64,000 bases of DNA, from the NCBI GenBank assembly GCA_023014335.1, contig JAECYW010000001.1, positions 4,278,001-4,342,000 on the forward strand, given 5' to 3'. The notes under the pieces are model-generated. The model was not told the DNA's origin. It saw only the letters and a program-made list of their open reading frames with translations, and searched no databases. Source of the DNA: Galerina marginata (lineage: Eukaryota; Basidiomycota; Agaricomycetes; Agaricales; Galerinaceae). Position numbers and translations under genes: made by a program. Below are positions 1 to 10,904 of this stretch, piece after piece. Within the stretch, counting starts at the first letter, position 1. Each line of letters begins with the position of its first letter.

Positions 1-2100
1 CCAGTATCCGCCGTCGTGCTCGCTGGCTGTCGACTAGAAGGAAAGTGAGATAGCCGCCTACAATTAATAATATCAGAAAGTACTTGAGGACGCTCGAAAT
101 TCTAACCGCGTAACACATCTCTTCCGGTCAAAATTCCTCCAGTAGATCCAAGTTCACGACCGAAACCACATCAAATTGTCAGGGGAGGTGAGAACCCGAA
201 GAGAATATAGTTTGGATCATTATTTAGCTCTACTGTCCCGCCTTGACAAGGAACTGGTCAATTTCCGAAAAGGATTCCCAAAATATATCCTATTATTCTT
301 ATTGAGATACCTACCGTAATTTGACCACGCTGCGTCTGCGCTGGGTGATACTCAAACTTGCGCAGGTCTGCGCTAATGCTTGGTAATATTTGCGCCACAC
401 TTGCGCAAGTCTGCGCAAGCACGCAACCTGCCACGCAAATTTTCCAGTGCCCAAAAAAAAACTGTCCAAAAATCGAGGAGAAAAAAATGTGAAAACGACT
501 TACAGCAATTTCTGGCGGCTTCAACGACAACTAGAAGCAAATATAAGAGCGTCAGAAACTCGTATATTACAATGAATCGAAGCAGCTTACTTTGGGATCG
601 AGCAAGGTTAGACTCGGCTACTGCATGATGATCGTCCCGACCACACTGCACAGTCAAGCCTGGACACGTCGACGCGTTTTCGAAAGAGCAAGGATGTGGA
701 AATCACGACCCAATCTCCAAGGACTTAGTAAGAAGTTTGGATGTCTAAAATCGCGTCAAATAGGTACGACGATAGAAAATAATACAATACACACCTGTAT
801 TAAAGGCAACGTAGGCCAATCGTGAATTGAAGGTTAGGTTCTTCAAAACGCCCATGAGTTCTGTCGTAAAAGAGTCGACGGGAGGGGTGGCAAACACAGA
901 AACAGCTGAGCGGCAACTTGAGATAGGCGAGAGGGAAAGAAGGGGAAAGGCAGAAAGGATTTCGGTCCCGACTTTATAGGCTTTCGCACGGACCCTTGGC
1001 GGACTCCCCTTCCGGGTTTACGAGACCCGTTAGGGGATCGTTCTTGTACCACAGTTCAGTTTTCGTTCTCACGGTTAAGTACCTTAGCCCCCGTTATGGT
1101 AATGCATTCGCACCATGTGTTTGGCATCCTCTCCAGCAATTCTCTGAGCTGTTGTCGTCGCCCCGACTGCCCCAACACATAATTCCAATGCCTTCTATAG
1201 CCTATTAGTTTGATTAAAGTTTTTGGGGTAAGAGGAGGAATGATGCAATCGACAAGATCTTGGAACGGAAGGGTGGGAAATGTTTACCATAACAATTTTC
1301 CAGAAAATCTCTTTGTAAGCCCGTACCCATATCATATCTAATCTATAGCTTCAGAAAGGGTAGCTTTGAGCCCACACACTATGGCGGGCTATTTACAGGT
1401 ACCTGAAGGTTTACCTACGAACCATTGGGATAGACACGTATATTTAGTGCATAGGCAGTGAAACATCGATAAATTTACAAGAAATTAGGCAGAAAAAGCG
1501 CTAATCAATGATTATAACATTGGAATAACTGTTCTTACCTCGGTTATGGCCCCTAGTTCCACGCGCCTCTAGCGAATAATGACGAGGAAGAGGTAATGCG
1601 ACACATTATGTGAGTTGGAACCACTTCCGTTAGTCGTAGATTAGTTTGGAATCGCATTAGTGGAATGCTTAGCAAAAACAAACGAAAGATCATCAAATAA
1701 TAAATTGAATTGAGGTAAATAACATTACTTACTTGAACTGGAAATTCGGAATCGCAGCGACACTAGGGGCGGCGATGCTGGTAGCAGCACCACGTACTTG
1801 ATGTGGAGGCAACATTCAAGGCGGGAGGTAACTACGAGCTTGCTACGAGCAAAGAGGCTCGGGCTCGGTGTAACTCCCACCGTGGCTGCTGGCATCACCT
1901 CCTGCCTGCATTAGTGCCATTGAGCCACAGAAGTACCAGCAGCATTAAACAGCGGCTGGTACTTGTAGTATCGATTGCGTTCGTTTAGGATCAACATGGA
2001 TATGGTGGAAAAAGCGGCGTGTGGTTGGAGAGTTTGTGTCGTTATCGGAAGCCGAAGTGATGCGCAGCGTGCCAGCGCCGGTCGTCGGTGGGTACTGTTC
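1..2100. other. No supported gene; intergenic
   Basis: I see no reading frame here that resembles a known family or that continues through plausible splice sites. Short open frames exist on both strands, but they have no recognisable motif and no shared direction. The tract at about 360-440 contains repeated runs of the type TTGCGCAAGTCTGCGC, a short self-similar stretch. Probably intergenic or decayed repeat DNA. Confidence 0.5.
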
Positions 2101-2116
2101 ATTACCAGTTAGTGGC

Positions 2117-2990
2117 TAGTTGTGCGGCGACAAGGAGGGAAATGAAACGAGTCGCGTAGACTCGTTTCACAACGTACTCAGTGGGTCTCCGCTTGTTCTC
2201 CGTCTCCCTGCCTATCTGTCCGCGAATCCAAACTTTGACCCAGCAATGTGGTGCCATTTGTTGGTCATTCGCGTTCACGACGTCGTAGTGGGGTGTACCT
2301 GGCCTCGATAGGTGACTTACGGTTAGGTAACGAAAAAGAAGGAAATGAAACGAGTCCTTATGACTCGTTTCATGACGTACCTTGTGGGTCTTCCACCACG
2401 AGTATATCCTCGTGTTTTGGCCGCCCCCAAAGCGTTCGGAATTATAGATACAAAATGTCGGCCCACATCCTTCAAGTTGGAAGGGCGCAGGGCGCACAAC
2501 ATGTTATAGATTGCTATTGTTCGCGTCGTGAAGATCTGTAAAGTTATAAAAGATTAGTAGGAAGCAAAGGAGAAAAATAAAAATACTCACAGTACACTAG
2601 TTGAGGCGTGAAGGGAAAGGACCTGTGAAATAAGATGGTGGCTGCTGCTCATCATAAGTGAGTTGCAGGTGGGCGGCGACAAGGAGGGAAGTGAAACGAG
2701 TCGCATAGACTCATTTCACGACGTACTCAGTGGGTCTCCTATACCTTAGGTCTCCCCTTGTGTTCCGCCGCCTCGCTTATCCGTCTGCGAATCCAAATGT
2801 TAGCCCACAGCCTTCCAGTTGGAAAGAAGGTGCACGATGTGTTAGGTTTACGATCTTGTTGTGGATGGAACTATTAGGACTGGTTAAGTTGCGGGTTGGG
2901 CGACGAAAAGGAGGGAAGTGAAACCAGTCTATGCGACTCGCTCAGTCACGACGTACCTTGCGGATCTTCTACACCCTGTGTATCACTTCC
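2117..2990. repeat. Four dispersed hairpin-bearing repeat units
   Basis: Four related units begin near 2117, 2325, 2670 and 2895. Each starts with a GGCGACAAGGAGGGAA-like lead, then an inverted repeat GAAACGAGTC-loop-GACTCGTTTC, then ACGTACTCAGTGGGTCT-like or ACGTACCTTGTGGGTCT-like sequence. Arms are 11 bp at 2143-2153/2159-2169, 12 bp at 2345-2356/2362-2373 and 12 bp with one mismatch at 2691-2702/2708-2719. The fourth unit near 2918-2948 has lost most of the pairing. The 5-base loops differ between units while the stems are kept. The units are not perfect tandem repeats, because spacing between them differs. Confidence 0.7.
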
Positions 2991-3398
2991 TATACATTTC
3001 TTGAGGCGTTGAGGGAGCGGACATCCAAGGTCTTAAGATGGCAAAAGTTGAACGTTGAAAGTCGGAGGCAAAGCTCAACAAACGTGATAGAGGAAACCCG
3101 GTCCGGAAACTTGGCTCTTGGTTAGTGCATGTTTGGTGAGTCGACTCGGGCTCAAATAGGTCTCGTACATGCCGCGCACTGCGATGGCCCGCAAGGCAAG
3201 TCCGGGACCTCTTTGCCAACCACCCAACAAAGACCTGATATAGAGACTGAGATTAGATAACGTCTAACCATCTCGCTCACAGCAACAAATCAACTTTGAA
3301 TCAACTGTAATAATGCTTCTGTTCATCTGATTATACGTCAACACCTAAGGTACATACTAAGTGGAGTCGGTAAATACCACCCAACATCCACGACTCGG

Positions 3399-3644
3399 TT
3401 GAAATCGCCCAAAAATCGCCCAGCTAAACGACTCTTGAACGACTCGGAAGTCAACAATCTCTATGCTTCACCTGGATATCCATTCTTTCGCGAAATTTTA
3501 TCTAATTTATCTTCGCGTAAAGAAACTACTCGTCTATCCTCTCAAATCTCTCATGCTTGGAGATCTCTCATCTTAAACTCACCCGCCATATGGAGCCGTC
3601 TCTTGAAGCTGAGCGCGCTGGAATGGAGTACAAAGCGACGATGA
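3399..3644 (+). pseudogene. F-box-like gene fragment
   Basis: This 81-codon frame has no ATG at its start. Its middle and end carry the pattern of the C-terminal half of a mushroom F-box domain: an Arg/Leu-rich stretch, then H-A-W-R-S-L, then N-S-P-A-I-W-S-R-L. Family members normally continue with several hundred residues of leucine-rich-repeat-like sequence, but here a stop follows within about 15 codons. The minus-strand frame at 3813-4187 has leucine-rich, LRR-like composition and could be another scrambled piece. I read it as a relic; the assignment rests on one motif. Confidence 0.5.
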
Positions 3645-3649
3645 ACCGG

Positions 3650-4790
3650 TGAACTTTCTCCATCAACCTCTTCTTACCACGAGGCCCCGAGGTCCTCGAC
3701 TTGACTCGCAGGTTCCACGTAATTTATATTCTGAAGGGCAACGTCAGCGGACGTTAATGTGTGCCGACGGACCTAAAGCCGGTTTTTAGTACCCGTGCGC
3801 TAGAATAGAGAGTCAAAGACGTACTTTGAAGTTTGGGAGAGTTGTTTCGGAGAACTTGAGCCTGCTCTCAGATGCGGGGCTCTCGATAGTAATAACAGCG
3901 GGCAATTGGACCATCGCCTTAGCCGTGGCAAAAAAAGCACCTGCTTGAATCGCAAGGTGGAGGGAAAGTAACTTTGAGTGCATGGTCGAAGTCAATTCCA
4001 TCGAGTTGTTGGGAATTCGGATAATGACGCTGAGGAGGGACATTGTCTGGGAGTAGAAGTGAGGTGGAAGCGACAGAGCGGATTTTGCTGACATGTTATT
4101 TAGTGTATCTACGTTACCAAGTAAACAATCGTAAGTCGAAGAAGCAACGATGAAACGTACCCAACGCCAATATTTTCCAAGAAGCACATCAATTCGTCCA
4201 ACATGGCAGGCTCAACCAAAGAATGAAACCTGCAGAATGATTCAGCGGATCTAGTCGTAATATATTTCGACCCGAAACAATGCTACAAGAAACCTTATAC
4301 CAATATGAAGGAAAACAATGGTTAAAAGAAGGCTTACGATATTTTTCGGCGACTTCATGGGAGAGAAATGGTCGACAACGACTAGAAACAGGAGTACATG
4401 AGTCAGAAAATCTCGGCAGATGTCAGAAGCTGCAGAGCGAGGTCAGCTACCATCAGATCAGATTGGTCCTAGAGTTGAACTATTCCTCACCACCGGAGCT
4501 ATGAAAAAGAGTGGAGTCTAAATCTGAACGTAAGAAGGCTTTACTGAATACTCGAGTAAATGATAAAAATTTACTCTTACAGATCACTAGCCATTGAGCA
4601 TACGGGATTGTGATCGAAAGATCATTGAAGCGAGCTCGAGGGCAAGCTGCTCTCTCAGAGGACACAAATCGGAAGTAAAGTGTAAATATATGCGCCTTTA
4701 AATCATAATAAGTGTCAGATAAAGTGAGTATAATAAAGAATTTACATTTGAAAACATAACACAAATTGAGTCGCGCGATATGAGAACGAC
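3650..4790. other. No supported gene
   Basis: There are open frames at 3813-4187 (minus) and 4280-4504 (plus), but neither has a recognisable domain or convincing splice partners. The first may be decayed F-box/LRR-type sequence; the second I do not recognise. Confidence 0.4.
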
Positions 4791-4797
4791 TTAGAAC

Positions 4798-5419
4798 TCA
4801 ACGCTCCTCAGCAAGCGAGCGACTCTCGGAATAGGCAGGCGGTGGAACCACTGGACCCAAAACACCGTCTCCGCTTGTATCAGCACTCGAAACCTTGCTC
4901 AGGCTGATAACGCGCCGATGCAACTCCTCTATCCTACCGTCATTCCTCCTACTCAACCCATCACCATCGCTCAACGACTGCACCCGTCGAATTTCGAGCA
5001 TCAGGTTCTGCACCTCGAGCAGGCGGTCAGCGAGGCTCATATCTTCCGGCGCACGGTCTGAGATCTCAGCAAATGGATGCTTGGACGTTTTCGGAGCAGG
5101 AGTGGGACGTGGCGGTGGTAAGGTCGGCGTTCTTGGGTGGGGTAAGGATAACGGAGCGTGTTCAGCATCGCGGTTGGAGATTTCGTAGAGCGCCATTTGT
5201 CGCCGGAGTGTCAAGGTATTATTCCGAGATTCTTCATTGGCAGTGTGATGAAATGGCCCTTTAAAGACGCGTTAGCCGGTTAGAGTAGCTTTTTTTAAAT
5301 GGAAAGGACCCACTCATGCTGCGTTTATAGTGGTAGTATATCAACGCGAATAGCAATGCCACTCCAGTTAAGGATAGTGAGACGATGATCGCCATGACGG
5401 TGAGGGATGAGGCAGCCAT
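4798..5419 (-). CDS. Single-pass membrane protein, coiled-coil tail (array member 1)
   Basis: Two exons (5419-5314 and 5258-4798, with a 55-nt GT-AG intron) give 188 aa. Residues about 8-30 form one hydrophobic span, followed by a basic stretch (HYKRS), so a short outside N-terminus and a long cytoplasmic tail are likely. The tail has a Pro-rich linker, then a heptad-like segment (LADRLLEVQNLMLEIRR...IEELHRR) expected to form a coiled coil, and ends with a PPPAYS motif. Three paralogues with the same layout lie downstream on the same strand (6041-6812, 8986-9563, 10212-10899). A TATTTATA element sits about 60 nt upstream of the start, as in member 3. The tail resembles those of mushroom transmembrane proteins that also carry an ectodomain, but no ectodomain is present here. 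Function is unknown. Confidence 0.8.
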
Positions 5420-5424
5420 AGAGC

Positions 5425-6035
5425 GGCGGCGGCGCGCTGAAGGAGAGGGGGGAAACGTTCAGAATGACAGGATGGGAGATATAAATAGGACTCGGTCATA
5501 TTGGACATTCGCGGTGTTCGGGGCTATGCTATCCTGCAGGCACGTTTCTGATGAAAAATTAAGCGGTCCGTCGACGCTCTCGAAGTCGACGAATTTGCCA
5601 TTCCTCAGAAGAAACTGGGTGGAGAAAGATGTTGGTCCGAACGTTTTTATTTGCCGGTGCAAAATTACTCACTGATCACGCAAACTGAGAGTAATTTAAG
5701 GCGGCTGGCGACTTGACAGTCCGACAGAAAGGAGATGCATGGGAGGAAACTCACACTCTGTCGCCAACGGGTTACATGTTGAAAGCGCAAGGCCAACGAG
5801 CGGATGCCGGGGATTGTAGAATACATAGTTATTCAAAAGGCATCTTAGTGCGTACGTTATGTATAAACATTCGAGCTCTCAAAGCGAGAGCCACCATAGC
5901 TAATTCACCGACGTGATAATGTCGGACATCACTGGGGCCGTACCTGTAGGAAGAAAGATAGCTTTAGTTAAAGAACACGAAACGCCGGAATGGGAGATTC
6001 ACGAGGAAGACTCACGATATACTCTTACTCGCAAC
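5425..6035. other. Intergenic; promoter of array member 1
   Basis: No gene is supported between array members 1 and 2. Read on the minus strand, TATTTATATC at about 5474-5486 lies upstream of the start of member 1. The same box with the same flanks occurs upstream of member 3 at about 9623-9636. Confidence 0.5.
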
Positions 6036-6040
6036 GTAAA

Positions 6041-6812
6041 TCACCCTGACCCATCAAGGTTGTACGGCGGTGGTTCTCGATTGTCGTTCACGGCTGCAAC
6101 AATTGGCGGTGGTTCAGGCCGGCTGTCGACTCCGCTCAGCTCCGTCACGCGCCGCTGAAGGTCTTGGATCTTCGTTCGATTCGTCTGGCTTCCAGGCTGG
6201 TTCTCGAGCTGGTGAATCTCGAGCATGAGTGTCTGAACTTCTCGCATACGATCCAGTAGATTGGTCTGAAGTTGTGAACCGTCCTCTTCTGGACGGGGTG
6301 GTGGATCCGCGACAGTGGGTTGAGGTTGAGCTCCAGGCTGTGAACGATTCGATGAAGGTTGAGGAGGCGATGGAACAGTCGGGGTGGGGAAAACGGGAGG
6401 AGGTGGGTTATTATTGAAACGTGGTGAAGCCGGAGGAGGAGCAGGAGGAGGTTGATACGGAGGCGAATACGCGGGAGCTGGCGGATTCCATGTGTTCTGG
6501 TTCGGAGGACGGTTCTGGGTGTAATTGTTCGCAGGTGGCCTCGGCTGTGTGTAATAGCCCTGCAACGGCATAGCACTCTGAGGCCTTTGTGGGTACAAGA
6601 TAGGCCCGGGAAGGGCATTCTGCCTCATTATCGCGGCCGTCCCTAGAGCACAAAAAAAATCAAATGAAAAATTCGAAACTGACGAAGGTGATTCACTCAC
6701 TGGCTCTCCTGACCGCCATAATCCTTAGAAGGATCCCAAGCGATGAAAGCGCCACGATGGCGACTACTGCCCCAATGTAAATTGAACTCGGATTGCGGGT
6801 CTGCGTCGACAT
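6041..6812 (-). CDS. Single-pass membrane protein, coiled-coil tail (array member 2)
   Basis: Two exons (6812-6701 and 6642-6041; intron GTGAGT...CTAG of 58 nt) give 237 aa. A short N-terminus with SSIYIGAVV leads into one membrane span at about residues 12-33. A long Pro/Asn/Gln-rich linker follows, then the family segment LLDRMREVQTLMLEIHQLE and a second helix (IQDLQRRVTEL). The C-terminus has PPPYNLDGSG, a PPxY-type motif that could bind a WW domain such as those of Nedd4-type ubiquitin ligases; that partner is inferred, not shown. It is closest to member 4: both share the S-x-I-Y-I-G entry to the membrane span and the Y-x-(V/L)-DG end. Confidence 0.85.
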
Positions 6813-7351
6813 CGTGGTGGGATGTTGAGAAGGGGAGGAACAACGTTCAGCAACTGTCAGTGTTTGTTGTCGTGCCTCAGGGAAGGCTATGCAACTGAGA
6901 GGTCAACAGACGACATCTCCACATGCTCTTTGAGATCGGTAACAATTCATTCATATTGTGGTTATAAATAGTTCAGCTTCACACCGCCAAACCACTTTAA
7001 TCAGGCACCGCCCACGGTTTACGGTCTTTCCCAAGTTATTAACGACTACCTCAACAACTAATATCTATGCCAGAAACTCGTACATTCAGGTGGGTAGGAA
7101 TGTCTTACTTTGCCCCACACATAACATTATGGCTCGCCGAAGCCGGTCGGCATTTGAAACGCGCATCTCCATTTCGTCCTTCTTTCAAACTAACGTTCTA
7201 AAACAGGTCGACGGTGGAAGGATTAGTCGAAGAAAACTCAATTTCAGGTGTGTTTCGAGAGAATACAGGTCGCTGGATTATTGATCTACACCTAATGAAA
7301 TGATCTCAATCTTCAGATATCGCTGGATTGCGGCGACTCACACTCCAGGAT

Positions 7352-8728
7352 ATGCCAACGGAATGTCTCAGCAGGGTCTTCATATATACCCTTCCCGACG
7401 ATCCACTTAGCCATATGCAGCCAGACGTGACAATCGCACCGATGGTACTATGCCGGGTTTGCGCTTACTGGCGCGCACTCGCACTCGCCCAGTCTGAACT
7501 GTGGAAACGGCTCTATCACATCATGTGGATCTCCATTTTTTTCGACGACCGAACGAATCAGAAAGGCGTGGAAATAAATGCAGAGGATATGGCGTTTTTA
7601 CGGTGGTGGAAGGGGAATATGCACCAATCTAAAGCGTTGTTACGCCTTGAAGCAAATTACGAAGCAAAACTACGGAGAACCGAGGGCCCGGGAAGTAATC
7701 AGCACGATAATAAGGACGACGACCAGCGCGCCTTCATAATCCAGCTTTTATCGTCGGCTCAGTACCTTGACATGACTAAGGGCATGTCCGCTGCAGTAAA
7801 CCTGTATATCTCACGTGGGCGATTAAATGACATGAATCTCGACACCTTCATCCTCCGCGACGAGACTGACCTCCGAATTTTCGCAGGAGACGGCATTTTA
7901 TTCGAGCTCGGTATCGTCCCATTCAAGCCTGCGCATCCCATCCGCCGAATTATTCTCGACGATCTGGGAATACACAAGGCTGACGTCTCTGGCGTCTGCT
8001 GGTCAAGTATGACGCACGTAACCTTGCTTAATATGCCTATTTCCATCCCAGGCTGGTTGGCCATTACTCGGGAGTTCCTCAGCCTACAGTATGGGAGGTT
8101 CGATATAGAGGATTGTCTGGAAGATTTCAAGTTCAAGCAGCCTCCTTTCACGGAACTTCCCCACCTGCGGCAGCTCATTATTCGTTCCAGTTTCACGGAC
8201 CTTGACGAATATCTGCTTCGCAACCTTCATCTGCCCGTTCTAACATCTCTCCGCCTCGAAACTACCATGACGGGACGACAACTTCAAGCTGCGTTGTCGT
8301 CGACTCCTTCTCTGAAAGACCTCCATCTCGGCAGGACCATTCCCCAGAACCCAATCACGGAGCAACGCTCCGTATTTCAGGAGAATATCGAAACGCTGAC
8401 AGCCCGCATTCCCGCTCTTCAGCGTCTCCTTTTATGCATAGATTCAGAGGAAATATCAGATTTCAAAACATGGCTTCGCCGTTTGCTGAAAAGCGAGTGG
8501 ATTCAGCTCGGGCGAAATAATATCAAAGAAATCGAATTTACCCTGGATAGAGCGCCCACAAACTTAAAGAAAAGACAAGAGCTTCGCGAGATTTTACAGG
8601 AGCAATCTGTTGATGGAGTCGACCTAATCCTTACACCGGATAAATTATCGGTGTGGAATAAACGTTTCGACATTCCAGCAGGCGAAGTTGATAGATTTTT
8701 CGAAGACCTAATGTTCAAGGAGGTGTAG
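7352..8728 (+). CDS. F-box-like / LRR-type protein
   Basis: An open frame of 458 codons starts at the ATG at 7352. Its first 60 residues are an F-box-like domain: MPTECLSRVFIYTLP, then VCAYWRALALAQSELWKRL. The rest is leucine-rich in the way of mushroom F-box proteins (LPHLRQLIIRSS, LRNLHLPVLTSLRL, TPSLKDLHLG), so a solenoid for substrate binding in an SCF ubiquitin ligase is likely. The frame is open upstream to about 7317, right after an acceptor-like CTTCAG. The F-box usually has 5-8 more N-terminal residues, so a first exon may exist. A candidate at 7129-7247 ends in a good donor but gives the wrong phase, so the start is uncertain. The gene runs opposite to the four membrane-protein paralogues and separates members 2 and 3. 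Confidence 0.85.
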   Translation: MPTECLSRVFIYTLPDDPLSHMQPDVTIAPMVLCRVCAYWRALALAQSELWKRLYHIMWISIFFDDRTNQKGVEINAEDMAFLRWWKGNMHQSKALLRLEANYEAKLRRTEGPGSNQHDNKDDDQRAFIIQLLSSAQYLDMTKGMSAAVNLYISRGRLNDMNLDTFILRDETDLRIFAGDGILFELGIVPFKPAHPIRRIILDDLGIHKADVSGVCWSSMTHVTLLNMPISIPGWLAITREFLSLQYGRFDIEDCLEDFKFKQPPFTELPHLRQLIIRSSFTDLDEYLLRNLHLPVLTSLRLETTMTGRQLQAALSSTPSLKDLHLGRTIPQNPITEQRSVFQENIETLTARIPALQRLLLCIDSEEISDFKTWLRRLLKSEWIQLGRNNIKEIEFTLDRAPTNLKKRQELREILQEQSVDGVDLILTPDKLSVWNKRFDIPAGEVDRFFEDLMFKEV

Positions 8729-8985
8729 ACTTATTAAAAGATTTTTCCTAACCCCCGAAGAAGCGCTATTTATTTTTTTCGATATATCCAGTGGACACCC
8801 CTTTTTTTCGAGAACAATTGTCGTCGCGTAGTGTCCAAACATGTAGAGTTTTGATTTATGTTGCGTACTACTCATGTTTGGTTTCTTGCCGGTGACTTCT
8901 ATCATATACCCCACTATAAACTGAATTAAATTATAATGAGTCTGACTCCGAAACAAAATTATGTGACTGGCTTGGACACCTGGGA

Positions 8986-9563
8986 CTATCGTGCGGGTGG
9001 TTGTTGATGTAGGCGAGGAGGAGAGTCTGTAAACTCATCCTGGTTTGATATGCTGCTCAAGTCGCCTAGGGCGATTACACGAAGATGAATTGTCTTAATC
9101 CTTTCTTTATTTTCGTTCCTGGAGGCGAAGTCCCCTTCCAACAACTGCAGGCGTCTGATCTCTGACATCAGGGCCTGGACTTCCGAAATTCGATCGGGCA
9201 AGTTCATGTCCACTGGCGGGTGATCGAAGTTACATGGATCTTTTAAGACTTTCAGAGGAGGACGAATGCGATGTGGTGGTGGTACAGGCAGTCTTCTGCG
9301 AGCAACGGTAGCAGCTGATCCGTTTTCGGGGTCTCCATTGACGCTTATATATGTTATTCTGCTGCTCGAGCAGATTATTTACTGCGTAATATAACCCTTC
9401 GTGATGTGTCAGTCATCTTAAATTTTGATCAGCTTGAATTAGAAGGAAACTGACCTACGTTTCTTCTGGAGTGACAATACATCACGAAGAATATCAATGC
9501 CGTTCCACCTAGCGAAACTGATACGAGATTAGCCGCAATAACTTGAGGTCTTGGGATTGTCAT
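8986..9563 (-). CDS. Single-pass membrane protein, coiled-coil tail (array member 3)
   Basis: The start at 9563 (MTIPRPQ) matches the other members; an earlier in-frame ATG at 9641 overlaps the TATA-like box and is probably in the leader. The membrane span is about residues 9-30, followed by YCHSRRN. A three-exon model keeps the phase: 9563-9459, 9416-9383 (a 34-nt exon) and 9332-8986, giving 161 aa. The tail segment reads LPDRISEVQALMSEIRRLQ with a second helix, as in the paralogues. The C-terminal PPxY-like motif of the others is replaced by a Pro/Gln/Arg-rich end. The small middle exon and the ATGGAG acceptor are uncertain; the last exon is solid. Confidence 0.65.
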
Positions 9564-9649
9564 AAGCACGACGGAGGACAGACCGGGTGTGTCGGAAGAG
9601 GGGAACATAAAGCGAGATGGGATGGATATAAATAGGAGCATGCGGCAAA

Positions 9650-10205
9650 TACTTGGTTATCGTTCATCAATCGCGACTTGCGAGGCAGTGTTCTGCACTG
9701 CATGATGCTTCGTAAAATTAAACATCAATCAAGGTCGTCCGACATTGTACAAGGTTTTACTTCAATACTACTAGGCGTAGTTAACGACCAACTTAGCAGG
9801 GGTGTTGGTTCTAAACGCAAAGCCCGCAGAGAGTTACTTAGATTGTTAAGCTCATCTCGGCCTCTTCGTAGGTGTTGTCTTAGCCTAGATATGTAAGTTA
9901 AGTATCAGCGCAGGATAGAGAAACGTCTATAAAATAAAAATTCAAGCCTTAAGAATTGAATTCGAAACCGCTGCTGAGCAAGAATTCACATAAACAATTT
10001 AGTAGTCATGATTCAGAAAATCATCAGGAAGGGTAAGTCGTGATAAGAGTAGCGTTTATTAAAGGTCGGTTTACGAAAAAGTCTCTCGGCGGACGAAGAT
10101 ACGAGAGTAAATGAAACAACAAGACACTTTTTCTGTAAGAAAAAGGATAAATCAGCATGGGTAGCCGTATGAGTATACTCTCCTAAGCGTACATTTTTGT
10201 TGGCC
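9650..10205. other. No supported gene
   Basis: The spacer between array members 3 and 4 holds only short frames without recognisable motifs. Confidence 0.5.
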
Positions 10206-10211
10206 CAGTAC

Positions 10212-10899
10212 TCAACCACTCCGACCATCAACTGTGTAGGACAGAGGTCCCTGCGTTTCAGCAACAGTGCTTCGCGGAGGAGGTGGATTTTGAGAATCAC
10301 TAAGTTGTGAGACGCGTCGTTGGAGCTCCTCGATGCGTTCTCGGTTATCCTCTCCAGAGGAAGATGTTTCTAGGCGATGTATTTCGAGCATAAGTGTTTG
10401 AACTTGTCGCATACGGTTCAGTAGGCTCATGGGCTCGTCTGCGGGGACGTGGTTTGGTGGATGGGGTGGAAATGGAGTCGATTGAAGAGAAAAATTAGCT
10501 GGGAAGTGATCTGCTGGCGTTTGCGACTGGGTCTGCGGTGGTGACATCAGGACGGCGAGTTGGGGCACAGGGGAAGTTGGAGCTGACGCAACTGGCTGGG
10601 ATAAAGCCGAATACGCCAGTGCTGGTGTACTCCTGGGTCTTTGGGTTCGCGGACGTGTTTCCAAATTTACCGCGGGCGGCACAGGAGCAGCGAGTACACC
10701 CTGTCTTGCCGTGGTGACTTTTTCTGAATAGGAAGACGAAATAAGAGAAGGGGTGAGTTAATAAGAAATGTAATGACGTACGGCGTACATGTTTCACCCA
10801 GATGATCCTCATTAGACCTCCAATAAGACCCAGCCCTACGAGACCCGCAATTATTCCAATGTAAATAAGACTAGGGTTTGAGGGCGCCGGGACAGACAT
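10212..10899 (-). CDS. Single-pass membrane protein, coiled-coil tail (array member 4)
   Basis: Two exons (10899-10782 and 10723-10212; intron 58 nt, GTACGT...TTCAG) give 209 aa. The N-terminus is MSVPAPSNPSLIYIG, then a Gly/Leu-rich membrane span to about residue 34 and a basic stop-transfer stretch (VKHVRR). The linker is rich in Pro, Thr and Ser. The conserved segment LLNRMRQVQTLMLEIHRLE and the helix IEELQRRVSQL are nearly those of member 2. The tail ends LSYTVDGRSG, so the PPPY motif is lost although the DG end remains. No signal peptide is evident; the single span probably acts as signal anchor. Confidence 0.85.
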
Positions 10900-10904
10900 C
10901 AACA

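Noticed and set aside
7129..7247. First exon of the F-box gene
   Set aside because: It has a start codon and a good donor, but joining to the acceptor at 7316 gives the wrong reading phase.
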